Source: Sycobia sp. Sy_11 (lineage: Eukaryota; Arthropoda; Insecta; Hymenoptera; Epichrysomallidae). From it: DNA of 64,000 nucleotides. Positions 37,410 through 49,665 of the stretch are shown one piece after another (position 1 is the stretch's first letter; each line of letters opens with the position of its first letter). The notes beneath the pieces are model-generated. The model saw nothing but the letters and a program-made list of their open reading frames with translations. It searched no databases and was not told where the DNA came from. The position numbers were made by a program, and so were the translations under genes. The stretch is taken from the NCBI GenBank assembly GCA_018907035.1, contig JACCIC010000003.1, forward strand, positions 748,501 to 812,500, written 5' to 3'.

Positions 37410-37712
37410 CTGATATCTAAGCGCAAGACATTCCTCAGATGTTCGATATTGTTCCATTGCCTGCCTCTCGAGTTCATCATAGCGCTTTTCAAAACTGCTG
37501 TCCTCGGTCGAGGAAACAACGGGCAATGCAACAACTGGTGTCGAGTTTTCAAGTACGTCTCTGTAGAGACGTTTCCTGGAAGGAGCATCCAATGTCTCAG
37601 ATAGATCTTCATCTGAACCCCGGGCACTGTCTACTTCAAGGGTCTCACTTCTGCTCGTACTAGTCATTCTTGGCATTGCCGTGCTCAAAGTAACGTACTC
37701 TCTTTCACGTTT
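37410..37712 (-). CDS. Internal exon 3 of the minus-strand host gene (function unknown)
   Basis: Bounded on the minus strand by an acceptor AATTTATTTTAG (AG at 37714-37713) and a donor ATATCAG|GTATTG (GT at 37409-37408). The exon is exactly 101 codons, phase 0 at both ends, matching the phase 0 ends of the exons on either side. It begins KREREYVTLSTAMPRMTSTS, has an acidic Ser-rich stretch (ETLEVDSARGSDEDLSETLD), then PSRKRLYRDVLENSTPVVAL, and ends with FEKRYDELERQAMEQYRTSE and ECLALRYQ. The last part is predicted helical and charged and continues as a similar ELEQQALEQYR in the next exon. No family is recognised. The opposite strand is also open here but lacks splice context. Confidence 0.8.
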
Positions 37713-37719
37713 CTAAAAT

Positions 37720-38205
37720 AAATTATTAGCATTTTTTACGCTACAACATATGCTCCAGTGAACTAAAATTTTTACTGGATATTTAACAATTTAATGGAAG
37801 TAATAATTTTGGACTAGAATAAGGCCACGAATGTTTCGAAGATTAATTAATATTATATTATTTGAGCCTTACCTGAACAAAATATTTGCATTATGTAATA
37901 TTAAAATAAAATAGATAAAATTAATGTATCAGCTTAATTTTGCTCATTAAAAATATTACTGCACTGTAAAACTTTTTATTTGAATACTATATAAATTTTA
38001 CTCTAAGACAATAGAACAATAGAACAATTATGATATACCGATACTTTAAAATAAATATTTTATAATTTTATATTGGTATATATTTCTAAGATCAATTTTG
38101 TTCGTGTAAACTAAATTTTAATAATGTATGTTTAAATTATTACAAAAATTATTACAATTAATAATGTTATATATGTATGTATATACTTATACATATATAT
38201 TATAT

Positions 38206-38257
<52 letters not shown>

Positions 38258-40390
38258 GCTTTATTAATAAAGCGTATATAGATATTAATATTATTAATAT
38301 ATTAATAGAGCAATGGACGCGGGCGTATTAAAATTCATTAGCTTGTAAAATGTAATGTTCCAAATAAAGATAATTTAGTAATTTAAACTTACGTTTTTTT
38401 GTAACATGTATAAATAATATTAATTACTCTTTCTCTAAGAGAATATGTATGGTTGGTAAATTCCCACAAAGAATAAATTCTAAATTTTCAGACTAATTAT
38501 ATGTTATGTTTTTTTAGTATAAATGATTGTGCATGTATAAACACATTGACTAAGATTATACTAAAATGAAATTCATCATTAAATGTTATAGTGAAAATAG
38601 TTATGCTGTCTTTATAGTAGCTCTTGGGATCTTTATCAATTTTTCCATTTTTATTCGTGACAAGACATTGTATGTTAAATAATATTCTATTAATCTCCAT
38701 TTTTGGAACGATCGAAAATCAAGTTCATATAAACAATTTACGATTTTAATGAAGTATACATATAGTTACTGTAAATATCACTTGTATGTGTAAATCTCAA
38801 ATATATCATATAAATTCTACGTTATAAGTACTTCTCAGTAAATGATAAGAGAAAATATATTATTTTTATTCTATGTAACAAATATAGATTTTAAGATAAA
38901 CTACTTAAGATTATATTACTACTTAAGGCGAAATTAAGGAGATTAAAAAAATAAAAGCTTAGAATAAATATTTTAATTATGACTATTTTAATGTGATATT
39001 AATTGTACATTTTTAAGAAGTGAAAAATTTGGGATGAGCTACTGATCTCAGTATTTATACAAAATCATCTCGGCTATTGTGTGCGTAGTCCAAAGAAATT
39101 TTTTTATATCATTAGTATAAATATTAAAGTTTTATGAAAAAATTTAAGCTTACATAAGATTAATAACGATTTTGAAGATGTGTAAAATTAGGGCATTTAT
39201 CATTCAACAGACGAGTGCAGCAGGAGCTTTAGGGCGAAATATATACAATAGCTTTTCTTTGCAATCGTTAACAATTTTCTTAAAATTTAATTATCGATAT
39301 AAATTTTTTTTAAGCTTATAGAACTTTTAGTATTTTTATTAGTCACATTAGAAAATTTGGTTCCTCAGTCTACATACAAAGTAACCGAGATATTCTTTTC
39401 CTTAAAGATTGAGAAAAAAAATTTATTAGGAATTTTTTGTTTTATTATTAGAATGAAAAGAATATTCCTAGTAAAAAAAAAAAAAACTAATTTTAAAGAC
39501 AAAACACAAATGGTTTATGAAATATGCTCAAATTAACATAGATCAAAAAATTCTTAGTTATCAGAAATTGATCAATTTGAACTTTTAATAATAATATTTT
39601 TCTATTTCTATATGTATTTCCCTCAATATATGTAGTTTTGTATATATTAGAGTTTTTCTAAAGTGGATTGTGAGCGTTACAATTATAATTACAATTTCGA
39701 AAAATATCAAAAACTTCAGTTTTATATTTGCTAAATTCTTTATAAATATAGGTAAGCACAATTCAATCTTTTCATGGAATTGGTTTTTATTTATGTTGGC
39801 TAAAGAAAGTTATAAATATTCTGAAATTAAATTATTATAAAAAGAGCAAGAGCGTCAATTATACCAGTAACCCTATTATTTAATAAGCTAAGAAATTATT
39901 TATTAATATAAATTATTTTAAGCAACATAATATAAGATAACTCGCCTCACTATTTTCATGTCGTTATTTTAAGATTGGAAGTCCGTTTTATAACTTATTT
40001 TCTTAATGATTGCTAGCATTAACTTAATGAGGACATATATTCAGCCGTAAAACTTTCATGGTCGTCATTATTCTACTGCGTATATGAAAACTGCATAAAA
40101 ATATTTAAATAAATAATATTTTAACTACTAGAATGGGACCATATAATTTATTCGCTGTTTTGCTTTTACCAGAACTTATCTTTGTAACTTATTTTTCTTA
40201 TTAATTAAGTAGCATGGTAAAGAATGTCATGGAAAATATTAAACGATGGCTAAATATACCAATAAAATTATGGCATTTTTCAAACTGATTCCGTAAATAA
40301 TAGCTAAGCTTAAATCTATATCATAGTAATTTCCACATAGTATCCAAAAACAATTTCTACTATCTAAATAGTCGCAAACTATATATTACA
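37720..40390. other. AT-rich intron
   Basis: Intron between the exons at 40400 and 37712 on the minus strand. It holds a (TA)n tract (38211-38254) and no coding potential. A PolyA/polyT-rich patch at 39471-39486 is simple sequence. Confidence 0.6.
38211..38254. repeat. (TA)n microsatellite
   Basis: TA dinucleotide run, preceded by imperfect TATG/TATAC units from about 38168. Confidence 0.9.
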
Positions 40391-40399
40391 TCCCCTTAC

Positions 40400-40695
40400 T
40401 GAATGGCATGCCTTTTCGAACCATCTGAAAGTGCTTCCACCTTTAACCCCAGAACTGGAATTCTGGACTGCTTTGCTCGTTTCCGACAAACAAGGCTTCT
40501 TAGTTGCTTTACTTTGATTATTACGCCTAACTTTCATGGCGCTCTTGGTTAACAGTATAAGATTATTGAAATCGACACCCTGGCTTTTGCGCCTTTGCTG
40601 GTAGTCTTGGCTGGATTTGTTTAGTCTCTGGTATACAGGAATTGGCGCTTGAACCTTGTAACCGACCTGTTGCTGCTGCTGTTGCTGCTGTTGCT

Positions 40696-40726
<31 letters not shown>

Positions 40727-40993
40727 TTGCTGTTGTTGTTTAGATAATGTTTCTTGGATACGCATGGGTCGATGGATCACGGTAGGACATACTGAGGTAG
40801 GTGGTAACGGGGGTGGCGGTAACTGCTGCAACGTCAAGGTCTGAGATGAAGCAGATTGTGGAGATGGTGCCATCGGCGGTGGGAGTTGATGAACCTGGAT
40901 TGGCGTAGGTAATATTCGGTGAGCTGTCCAAGCCTGCGACGGCCAAACCATTGCATTCACTATAGGTGTTGGAACCATTGGCATTAAAGTATT
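40400..40993 (-). CDS. Internal exon 2 of the minus-strand host gene: proline-rich and polyglutamine segment
   Basis: The exon lies between a strong acceptor CTTTTTTTCACAG (AG at 40995-40994) and a donor CATTCA|GTAAGG (GT at 40399-40398). It is 198 codons, phase 0 at both ends. It begins NTLMPMVPTPIVNAMVWPSQ, then a proline-rich part (QLPPPMAPSPQ, LPPPPLPPTS), then HRPMRIQETLSK followed by 24 consecutive glutamines (40667-40738, mixed CAG and CAA codons), then VGYKVQAPIPVYQRLNK, a basic stretch (SAMKVRRNNQSKATKKP) and finally GGSTFRWFEKACHS. Without the splice the frame would stop 7 codons later. The Pro/Gln-rich composition suggests a disordered scaffold or regulatory protein; this is inference. 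I do not recognise the gene. Confidence 0.85.
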
Positions 40994-40999
40994 CTGTGA

Positions 41000-43492
41000 A
41001 AAAAAGTACAATAGAATATTCACATAAAATTTTTTTAGAGTTATAGAGGATGTTTTCGATATTTTTATCACTTCATTAAAATATAAAAAATAGTTTACTC
41101 AAATTCAATATATATAGTCATATGTTTTTATTATAATTAGGGTTATCGAACATTTATTGTCATAATTATATCTTATATTTATACAAAGTAAGTACTTGCG
41201 CTGAAAGTAGTTTTCAAACAATATATTTCGTTTTATTATATTTATTTCAAAATTTATTTCTATTATTCTTTGGTAAATAAATAAAATCATTTGATATTTA
41301 TATCGTGTATATAAAAATAAAACCTACGTTACAGATTATAGACATTATTTTCAACATGAATAACTTTTATTATAAATTTCAAATATTTTACAAATATTTC
41401 AAAATATTTTATATTAATTACAATAAATTATCGCAAAATAATGATATAATGTTCAGTTCAATACAATCAATTAAAACATCAGAAGATATAATTTGATATT
41501 TTAATCATTCTGGTTCTTATGAAATACTTACAACGTGTATAAAACATTGTAAACGATTTTAATTTTTTAAAACCGTGATAACGCATAGGCAATCCAGCGC
41601 AATCGATATTTTTTTTAACAGATAAGAACTGTTTTTTATATACTGATGTTTATCAATTTTTTTTATGGAAACTTTTAAAATATAGTTTAATTGTTTTAGA
41701 TGAAACTAACCTTTGAATTTCTTCGAAGTTTTGTTTAAGTCTTCTTTTATTCATGATAGTCATGAGATAATACTAACGATTTAAGCAAGAGCATCATATA
41801 AAATTATTAAATTGATATGATTAATATCATCTATGAAATGATTAATATTGATATAAAATTATCAGCCTCAAATATTTTCTTTCAGATAAACAGATGCAAT
41901 TAATTTAGTAATTCAAATAAAAATATTACTGAACTATATTATTTATCTAATATTAATGGCACTGTTAATAATAACAGGTAGAAATAAATATTACTTAACT
42001 ATTAAGTAATCTTTTTAAGCAATTATTGAATATAATTGAAATAAAATAATTAATTTTTTTCTTTAAAATTAGAATCTAAAAATTTTTTAGTTAGTATTTT
42101 AAAGAAATACAAAGGTTAGTTTCTAAAAATTCTGTCATTTGTTTATTAAATTGAATATTTTTAAATGTGATCACCTGACACTGTTTCTTATAGGCTAGAA
42201 AATGTTAAAGTTAGTAGCATTAGGAATTTACATTATTCATTTAAGTCTTGTAATAATAGCATAGTATCTAGAGCAACAAACATTGTTAAAGAACACTTTT
42301 GCCTGATTTATATTATACTATTTCATGAAAACATTTATAAAGTTCTTGTAAAAGTATAATGGACTATATATAAGCATATTCGTTACACAAATCGGAGTGA
42401 GAATTATTTAAACTACAAATATTTATTTTCGAAATATCAAAAATTGCAATTGATTTTTGCAAAGCAATAATATCTCTCCATTTTTAAATCTAATTATTTA
42501 GTATTATTTGGTACGGTTTTAGTTTTTAAAATAAGGCTATATAAAAAAATACGACATTTCGGTTATATATTGGTATAGTCCTTTTAACACTGAAATTTTT
42601 TTTTAAAAATTGACAAAAATGAACATTTAAAGTTATGTACGTTTTCACAGCAGGTGACTTAGGTCCACCTGTTGTTAGGCTGCTCAGAGGTTAATAAAGT
42701 TATAACATAAAATAAATAATTTATATAGATAAAACTACGCTATTTCGTTGATACAAGAAGAATTTTATTAAAAAAGATGAAAAAATGTCATATATTTTGT
42801 TTTCTTATTAGTTCACTTAAGGATGAATATGTAGAGAAGTCTCAAATTTTAACTTTATTCAAAATAATTTTTATTATCTTATGTAATTTAATCCTTTTTA
42901 GTAGTTGAAGGTGATTTTTTTAAAATTACCATTACTTCTGACCGAAATAAAATTTATATGTTATTTTTTATCTATGTCTTTTAATGACTCTATTGGTATT
43001 ATTTAAAATCAAAGTTATCAGACAAATTCTGAGCAACAAATTCGTAAAAGACCACGCTTATACATATGAAACTAGATCTGACATGCATATTTATAGTATA
43101 CATTGATAAAAATTAACATAATGATAAGATACAAAAATTAGAAATTGTAAATTCTTCAATTATGCTAAGAAAGTTGAACCTTATTGTAGCGAATAAATCA
43201 ATATATTATTTGGTGTCGAAGTGATACTTAGGTATTGAATTCGTGATTATGATTTCATAAATTTAAATGCGCATTGTATTTCATTCAAATCATTTTTACT
43301 TATCAAAATGATACTTTCGACGATAAAATGGATTTAAGTTTATACGTATAAAAGTGTAGTTTTCAGTAATACTTATATTATATACGAGTATTCGTATCGT
43401 ATTATATCGTATTTATTTGCTATCTATCTCTTGCAAACCTATTAATATTCAGACAAATTTTAGTCTTATTATTGAACGTAAACAAAAAGCCA

Positions 43493-43553
<61 letters not shown>

Positions 43554-45780
43554 TACAATTTTTGAACAAACTGATGTTATTTCATTGAATATAAATTCAT
43601 ATTCAAAACTTTTGGCCAATAATAAGATTTACTTTTATTTCTTTGAAAAATTTTTAACATTTGATATAAATTGAAGTAAAATTAAAATAAAATTATTTGC
43701 ACAAATTCAGTAAGTTTTTTATGTTATGGGTTCTTATGGAAATTTATAAGATTTGCTCGCTCGGCAACACGGAGCCGATATATACATTAAGAATATATTT
43801 GTATTTTTCTTTTTATCGACTGATTTTTTATATATCGAGTAAAACCTGAACAAAGAATACATAGGACATAAAAAAGCGTGGACGGTATCGTCGCGCTGTA
43901 TCTCTATTACGCGAGATAAGACATGTATTCGCATCGCGTGCATGTCTACAGAACTGGATGCCAAAGTTACTTATGATATCGTAATTCAACCCAAAATAAT
44001 ACCAAAAGTAATACAAATTGTAAAGCAAATCGTGTATTTAAAATTGAACGCAGAGGATTGGTTAGCGCCCGAGCGCTGCGAAATTCGAACGTTTTTATAA
44101 TCTGCTATCGTTATACTATCGTTGCTGTTTTGTGATTAGACAGCGTAAGATGCATTTATACTATATTTATGATTGAATCAACTTTAGGAAGTTTGTAAAA
44201 ATTACGCTTACTATTTAACTATTTACAGCATTATTTTTAGAATTGACGTGTACAATAAGTAAATACATCCCATTTTAATATTGAAAATCAATTATAGTCT
44301 TTGTAATATTGTATTCCCATAATGTCTCTTTTATACACTTTGGACTCTTCGATAGTTTCGCTTATCATTTCCAAAGATATACGGGAAAGGAATATAATAT
44401 AGATTGACTGTCCTAAATTTTTTTTACACCAGTTAATAATAAACCAAATTTTTTGTTTCTTTTTCCTTGATATTTATTTATTTCTGTCTTATATTTTTAA
44501 ACGAATCAGGCAATCTTTTTACTGTGACATTTTTATTTGTGTATACTGTGATATTTTTTAGTTTAGCTTGAGCAAATAAATTCCGCTAAGAAATGATACA
44601 GAGCAAGCCGATGCTTCTACTGTTTGAGTCAACACGGTATCTTCAAAAATAAGGCTGTATTTCTAAAAAATAACTCACCACCGATTTGGATGAAAAATTG
44701 TATACTTGTGTTTTTTGTAATGATTACGACTGTAGTAATAATTTTTTGCGAAATTTGGGTTTCAATGCCAAGAACCAGCAAATTATGTTTTTTTGAACTT
44801 GTATCTCATATCTCGGAGAATAGGAACAATTTTCATTTAACAAAAATATTTCAAACAAATATTGTAGATATGATTCAAATACATTTTTTGTTTTCTATGC
44901 ATTTTTTCTCTACAAATAATTTTTCTAGAATAAATTAATTAAGAATATAAACAATTACTGATTTTACTTAATATGGCCACGCACCGCCGATTATTCAGGG
45001 AATCCCGATGGATTTGACGGAAATGTTTAATTTTTCTATAAAAGTATTGTTTGCAGCAAAAAAGTTATAGAAAAATTGATATATTTAAATGAGATCTACA
45101 ACTCTTGTTTGAAAAGATGTTAACATTTTTCTTATTTTCGTGATATATTAAAAAAACCACGATTGTTATGTTTTTTTATGGTTTATGTCAGGAAAATTCA
45201 ATTTTTGCTAAAACTACTATGATAATTGTAAATAGCACCCTAAAAACATAAATATATAAATTTTCTCAAAATTGGGGTGGGTGGTTTTCAACAGTGTATA
45301 AAAAAAATTTTCAAGTTTATAAAAATAAAAATAAAGAAATATATATAAATAGTTAAACTGTATGAAATCTTTCAATTTATAGCAAATTTTTCAAATTTTT
45401 CTTTAAATAAAATTTTAGAAGAGTATTATTCAATTTAGAAAATCATTTTTATTTTATTTTAACTTTTTGGTAAATCTTTTATTTAATTAAATTAAAATTT
45501 TTTTGTAAAATGGGGAAACATATTTATTTTATTAAATGATGTTCAAATTTATATATTTTTATATTATACATATAATTGTTAGTTATTTGTATTATAAAAA
45601 ATTTGTCACAAACAGAAAAATACTTTAACAATTCTAAACTCTAATAATATTCAGAGTATTATTTATGAATTGAATGAGCTTTATGATTATCGATGAACTT
45701 ATTAATGATATTGTCAATTGAATAGAAAATTAACAAATATTTTTATCGTTCTAAAACTATTTTTAAAATAATTATTCTGG
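41000..45780. other. AT-rich intron-like stretch
   Basis: No coding feature is supported. It contains a (TA)n run (43496-43547), a GC-richer hairpin at about 42649-42692 (AGCAGGTG/CACCTGTT) next to GAGGTTAATAAAG, and a GC-richer patch at 43880-44090 with GCGCCCGAGCGC. A plus-strand open stretch at 44624-44938 is hydrophobic and AT-coded, with no recognised family. Confidence 0.45.
43496..43547. repeat. (TA)n microsatellite
   Basis: Uninterrupted TA dinucleotide run of about 52 bases. Confidence 0.95.
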
Positions 45781-45784
45781 CAAT

Positions 45785-45950
45785 AAAACTGCCCTTCTCT
45801 ATACAATGTACTTGTTGAATCTGAAATGGAAAAACCAAAATTAATTGTGTTAGTAAACTACAATATGCCTGTCTCCTTCACTAAAACTTTTAACATCGGC
45901 AATTCTCGATGTTTCAAATCGCTCCTGTTCTTCTTCAGCGTCTAAAATAA
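45785..45950 (-). repeat. Dispersed retroelement family, copy e, with the best-kept CTGAAGA core
   Basis: On the minus strand, 45938-45908 reads CTGAAGA, AGAAC, AGGAG, CGATTTGAAAC, ATC, aligning with 53065-53095 at roughly three of four positions. It is followed by GGAGACAGGCATATTGTAG, TTTACTAACA and CATTTCAGATTC in the same order as copy d. The stretch also reads open (EEEQERFETSRIADVKSF) after a TTTTAG acceptor, so it could be mistaken for a host exon. The extended non-coding similarity to the other copies favours a repeat. Confidence 0.6.
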
Positions 45951-46338
45951 AATCTAATATCTATGTTCACCTGTCTACCTGAATTTATGGATCTGAGAAT
46001 ATTTCAAAAAATTTTATATTAATAATTTTATGAAGCAGCTATAGCCAGAAAACTTATAAAAAATTGATGAAGAATGGAAAAATTGTTTAGAGCAAGCTAT
46101 TCAAATTAAATTTACTTATGCATTGTATAATCTATTTGCTTAAATTTGTATTTTTCATAATCCCGTTGACGCGAGTGAATTGTATGAGAAATACAAAGAT
46201 TATTTTTATCATTCACGAAATTTTAAGAAATTGATAAAATATAGCATTAAGACAAATTGAATTTATGTTATCAAGTAACTGATGTACATTGAATGACTTA
46301 AAATTACTTGAAATCAATGAATATTTGCAAAAAAATAA

Positions 46339-47075
46339 ATGCAAGATAATAATAAAGCGTCTGAAGTATCAGAACAAACTAATTTATTTAATGAATCATC
46401 TTTATCCAGCGAACAAATCAACACCTTTAATATAATATTAAATATTATATATGATAATAATTGTCCTAATAAACGTTTTTTATTGATGGGTTGTAAGACA
46501 GTAGTAAATGCCATTTATTAAATTCAATAATATCTTATTATAAAAAAGAAAACATTAACGTAGTAACTGTAGCATAGACTGGCATGTCAGCAAATATATT
46601 AATAAATGGGCGAACTTCACATCTGATTTTTAAATTAGCATTAAATATTACAGAAGATAAAACTTGCAAATACAACAACTAATTCAAAATATGGGAAAAT
46701 GTAATTATATAAAATGAAATAACAACGACATTAAAAACTTGCTGTGGATGGATTATTTAAAAAAGTATGTAATAATAATATTATTTTTGAGTGTAAAGTT
46801 ATAATAATTTCTGGCGATTTTAGAAAAACTTTGCCAGTAGACAAATCTAAAAATAGAACAACTTTTATTGAAAATTGTGTAAATGCAGTAAAATCTGCGT
46901 TTAGTTTCAACATATATCGTGAAAAGACAATCTTCGAATAAGTTATAATGATAAAAAAAATGAAACAAATAATCTTTTAAATATTGACGATGGAAACTTT
47001 TTCAATAATTTCGAAATGCAAAATGAAGTAACTAAAATTCCAAAAGAATTATGATCATATAACTCGAGTTACTTT
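46339..47075 (+). pseudogene. Helitron PIF1-like helicase, first part (broken)
   Basis: Plus-strand frames read LSSEQINTFNIILNIIYDNN and CPNKRFLLMG (helicase motif region before Walker A; the GPGGSGKT loop is missing), then IIISGDFRKTLPVDKSKNRT, matching the GDFRQTLPV block of PIF1-type helicases, TFIENCVNAV, and DDGNFFNNFEMQNEVTKIPK. Several hundred codons are lost by deletion and frameshift. It continues at about 48650 after foreign sequence. In Helitrons this domain unwinds DNA during rolling-circle transposition. The Rep/HUH domain is not seen. Confidence 0.85.
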
Positions 47076-47079
47076 AGGA

Positions 47080-48650
47080 TATAAAAGAAAAATAACTTAT
47101 TATATTGTAAATTATTATAATTAGATATGTAAAGGCAAAAAACTCTTGAATAAAGGCCAGACGTACCTAGATTTATTAAAAAGTATAAATTTTATGACAA
47201 AATAAGGCGCACCTTAGTTGCACCTTAGTTGCATTGTAAATAAAATTGCCTATAGATTATAGTATACAGTTCTAAATACACAATTGCTAAACTAATATAA
47301 TAATAGATATATGCGTTGGCAGCGGTCAAATAATAAATTAATTAAACAACTAGGTCGAAACTATAGAATATTATTACATAAACAATTAACTGCGACATTC
47401 TAATTTAAAAATAATCTCATTGAAGATACTCATTGAAGAAGGCAACTCTTGAGTGAAGAAAAAGAATCAGCGGCCGACCAACCTGTCGTCTCTCGATCCG
47501 AAATCTTACGCAAGACAAAGGCGCTCCATTACTCGTTGGGAGATATTATTTCATGCTTAGGAAAGGGCACTCCCTTAATAAACAGGAATATCACACCGAG
47601 CGATTCCCGAGAAGGTCACCGAAAAGGGTATGATATTATTTTTGAGGATAGACGCTCCTTTTCCAGAAAGAAACTTAAAACGTATTAATTACGAGGCGCG
47701 CCTCGAATTGTTATGTCCATTTTTTTCGGGCATTTATATGCCGAAACCCGAACAAAAACTAGAATTTTATGTTGTGGATAAAGGCGCTCCTTTGTCAGGA
47801 ATAAAATTATAAAGCGAATGAATTGCGTGGTGCATCTCGGATTAATACGTCTAGATCGCCGCGCATTTATGTACCAAAATGTTAAAATCGCTGAGTCTTT
47901 GAGTAAAATCCGTAGTATACAGGTAAATCCCTATAATTAATTTGTTAAATCTCACCTTTTCTCCAGAATAATTTATAAGAAACATACAAACCTTCTGCAA
48001 TCGAATATTAATTATTGTATAAAATATTGTTATTTATGTCAAGTTATTTAAATAGAATCAGGTGCTTCTCAGCTATTAAAACGTTTATTTATGGATAGTC
48101 TATTTATAATCAAATTTATTAAAAAATTAAATTTGTAAATGGACCAACTAAGAGAATAAGCGAGTAAATCGAGAGAGCGCGAAAATTGGTCAAGGCCGAA
48201 CGTGGGAGTTAATCGGATTAAAGGATCAACTCGTGAAAAAATGGTTGAATTATTAATTTTAAATAGTATACAACTTTTATGTTATATTTAAAATTTGAGA
48301 AACATTTATTTTCTTTTCTTATAGGGAATCTAAACGGAAATACCACCAGACCAGTAAATCACTTTTTGTTTTTATTTTATTTTTTATTATTAATTTGAAA
48401 GAATATATTTGTTATTAATTTTTATTACATAAATTTCGTGAAGAGATATTTATACTGGATCCATTCACTCGTCCCGATACAATCATCCATCATCAATGAG
48501 CCCTAATTTTAAGTATATAAAAATATTTTTCTTTTATTCCGATATAAAAGCCAAAAAATTCGAGAAACAAGGAGACGGATTGTTACAATCAACAAAAGAA
48601 ATAATATTACTGAAATATTTGGCAATTGTTTGAATTAGAATAGTGAAGAT
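47080..48650. mobile_element. Unidentified insertion within the Helitron helicase
   Basis: The helicase homology stops near 47075 and resumes near 48650. The intervening DNA has its own character. At 47211-47236 GCACCTTAGTT is tandemly duplicated. Near 47314 TTGGCAGCGGTC resembles a primer-binding-site region of an LTR element. From 47449 to about 47930 there is a GC-richer part with a plus-strand frame (EKESAADQPVVSRSEILRKT, LHYSLGDIISCLGKGTPLIN). Two similar phrases, GACGCTCCTTTTCC and GGCGCTCCTTTGTC, recur 140 bases apart. Near 48187-48240 is a piece shared with 18583-18640. No family is recognised and target duplications were not found. Confidence 0.4.
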
Positions 48651-49330
48651 ATTTCCAAAAAGTAATATTAATAACAACTTATGCGTAACATGTAGATGTG
48701 CAAAAAGTAAGCAATGAAATATTATCTACGATGAAAGGAAATATAAGTAGAGTATATATAAGTATTGATGCCTTGGTAGATGATAATAATAAATACTTAG
48801 AACAAATTATTCCTATGGAATTCTTATACTCATTGTCATCTAATTATTTAAAACCTCATGCACTATAATTAAAAGAAGAGGCTGACGTAATTTTTTCAAC
48901 AAATATTAATTTAAACGATGGTCTTTGCAATGACAGTAGATTGGTAGTTCAAAAATTAATGAATTATAGTATCAATGCTGAAATAATAATAAGTGGTAAT
49001 AAAGCCGGAACTTTCGTATTGATATCGCGTATTGACCTTACTTCGAAAGACGAAATTCCTTTCGAACTGAAGATACGACTATTTTTATTACGATTAGGAT
49101 ACGCAATAACGATTAATAAATCTCAAGGACAAATATTTAATAAAGTTGGCGTGATCTACCTAGTTCAGTATTTAGTCATGGTCAATTATATACAACTCTT
49201 TTAAGAGTAATGACCAAACAAAATTTAAAAGTTCTAATTACCGATAATTCACCATTTTATAATAAAAATGAAAAAGATAAAAAATTTATTAAGAACGTTG
49301 TTGTCTCCAAAAATATTATAGTATATTAGT
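48650..49330 (+). pseudogene. Helitron PIF1-like helicase, C-terminal part
   Basis: On the plus strand: VQKVSNEILSTMKGN (normally NNEVLSxLPG), YISIDALVDD, IPMEFLYSLSSNYLKPHA, LNDGLCNDSRLVVQKL, INAEIIISGNKAGTFVLISR, IDLTSKDEIPFELKIRLF, and RLGYAITINKSQGQIFNKVG. The last is the family's FAMTINKSQGQTF motif. Order and spacing match the end of Helitron helicases. An extra base after KVGVI shifts the frame within what would be VGIYLxxPVFSHGQLYVALSR, and the protein ends early. Together with 46339-47075 it is one dead Helitron copy. No 3' CTRR end with hairpin was identified. Confidence 0.85.
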
Positions 49331-49539
49331 TTGCATGTTTAGTAAAAATGCTGAACATAGAAAATCAACGTTAGCAATCATAAAATGCTTATAGAATCAA
49401 AATCAACAGCAGCAATGAAAAAGGCAGTACGGTTTAAATATCCAAATAAACAATTATGAAATGCTTGATGCTTTTGCTGTTACATTTGATTCTTTTATTG
49501 TTATTTTAAGCTGTGAAAATATTTTTAGAAAAAAGTGAA

Positions 49540-49665
49540 AATGTACGCTGTAGATTTAATCAGTGGCAACAATAAAAAAGCACTGTAGATGAAAAATCAG
49601 CTGCAATAAATGCGCTGTAGAATTAATATTAGCGTGACAAAATGCACTGTAGATTGCAAATACAT
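49540..49665. repeat. Four-copy tandem repeat of about 32-35 bp
   Basis: CTGTAGA recurs at 49548, 49583, 49615 and 49647 (spacing 35, 32, 32), each time within a similar frame AAATGCRCTGTAGAT followed by A-rich spacer with CAGYGGCAACAAT-like words. Degenerate minisatellite just downstream of the Helitron helicase. Confidence 0.6.

Noticed and set aside
43880..44100. GC-richer patch with GGTTAGCGCCCGAGCGCTGC, first thought to be a tRNA or SINE head
   Set aside because: The B-box match is poor and no cloverleaf can be drawn with confidence.
45850..45942. Possible small host exon (minus) reading EEEQERFETSRIADVKSF after a TTTTAG acceptor
   Set aside because: Its DNA aligns with the dispersed retroelement copies over landmarks on both sides, including non-coding parts, and no good donor in phase was found.
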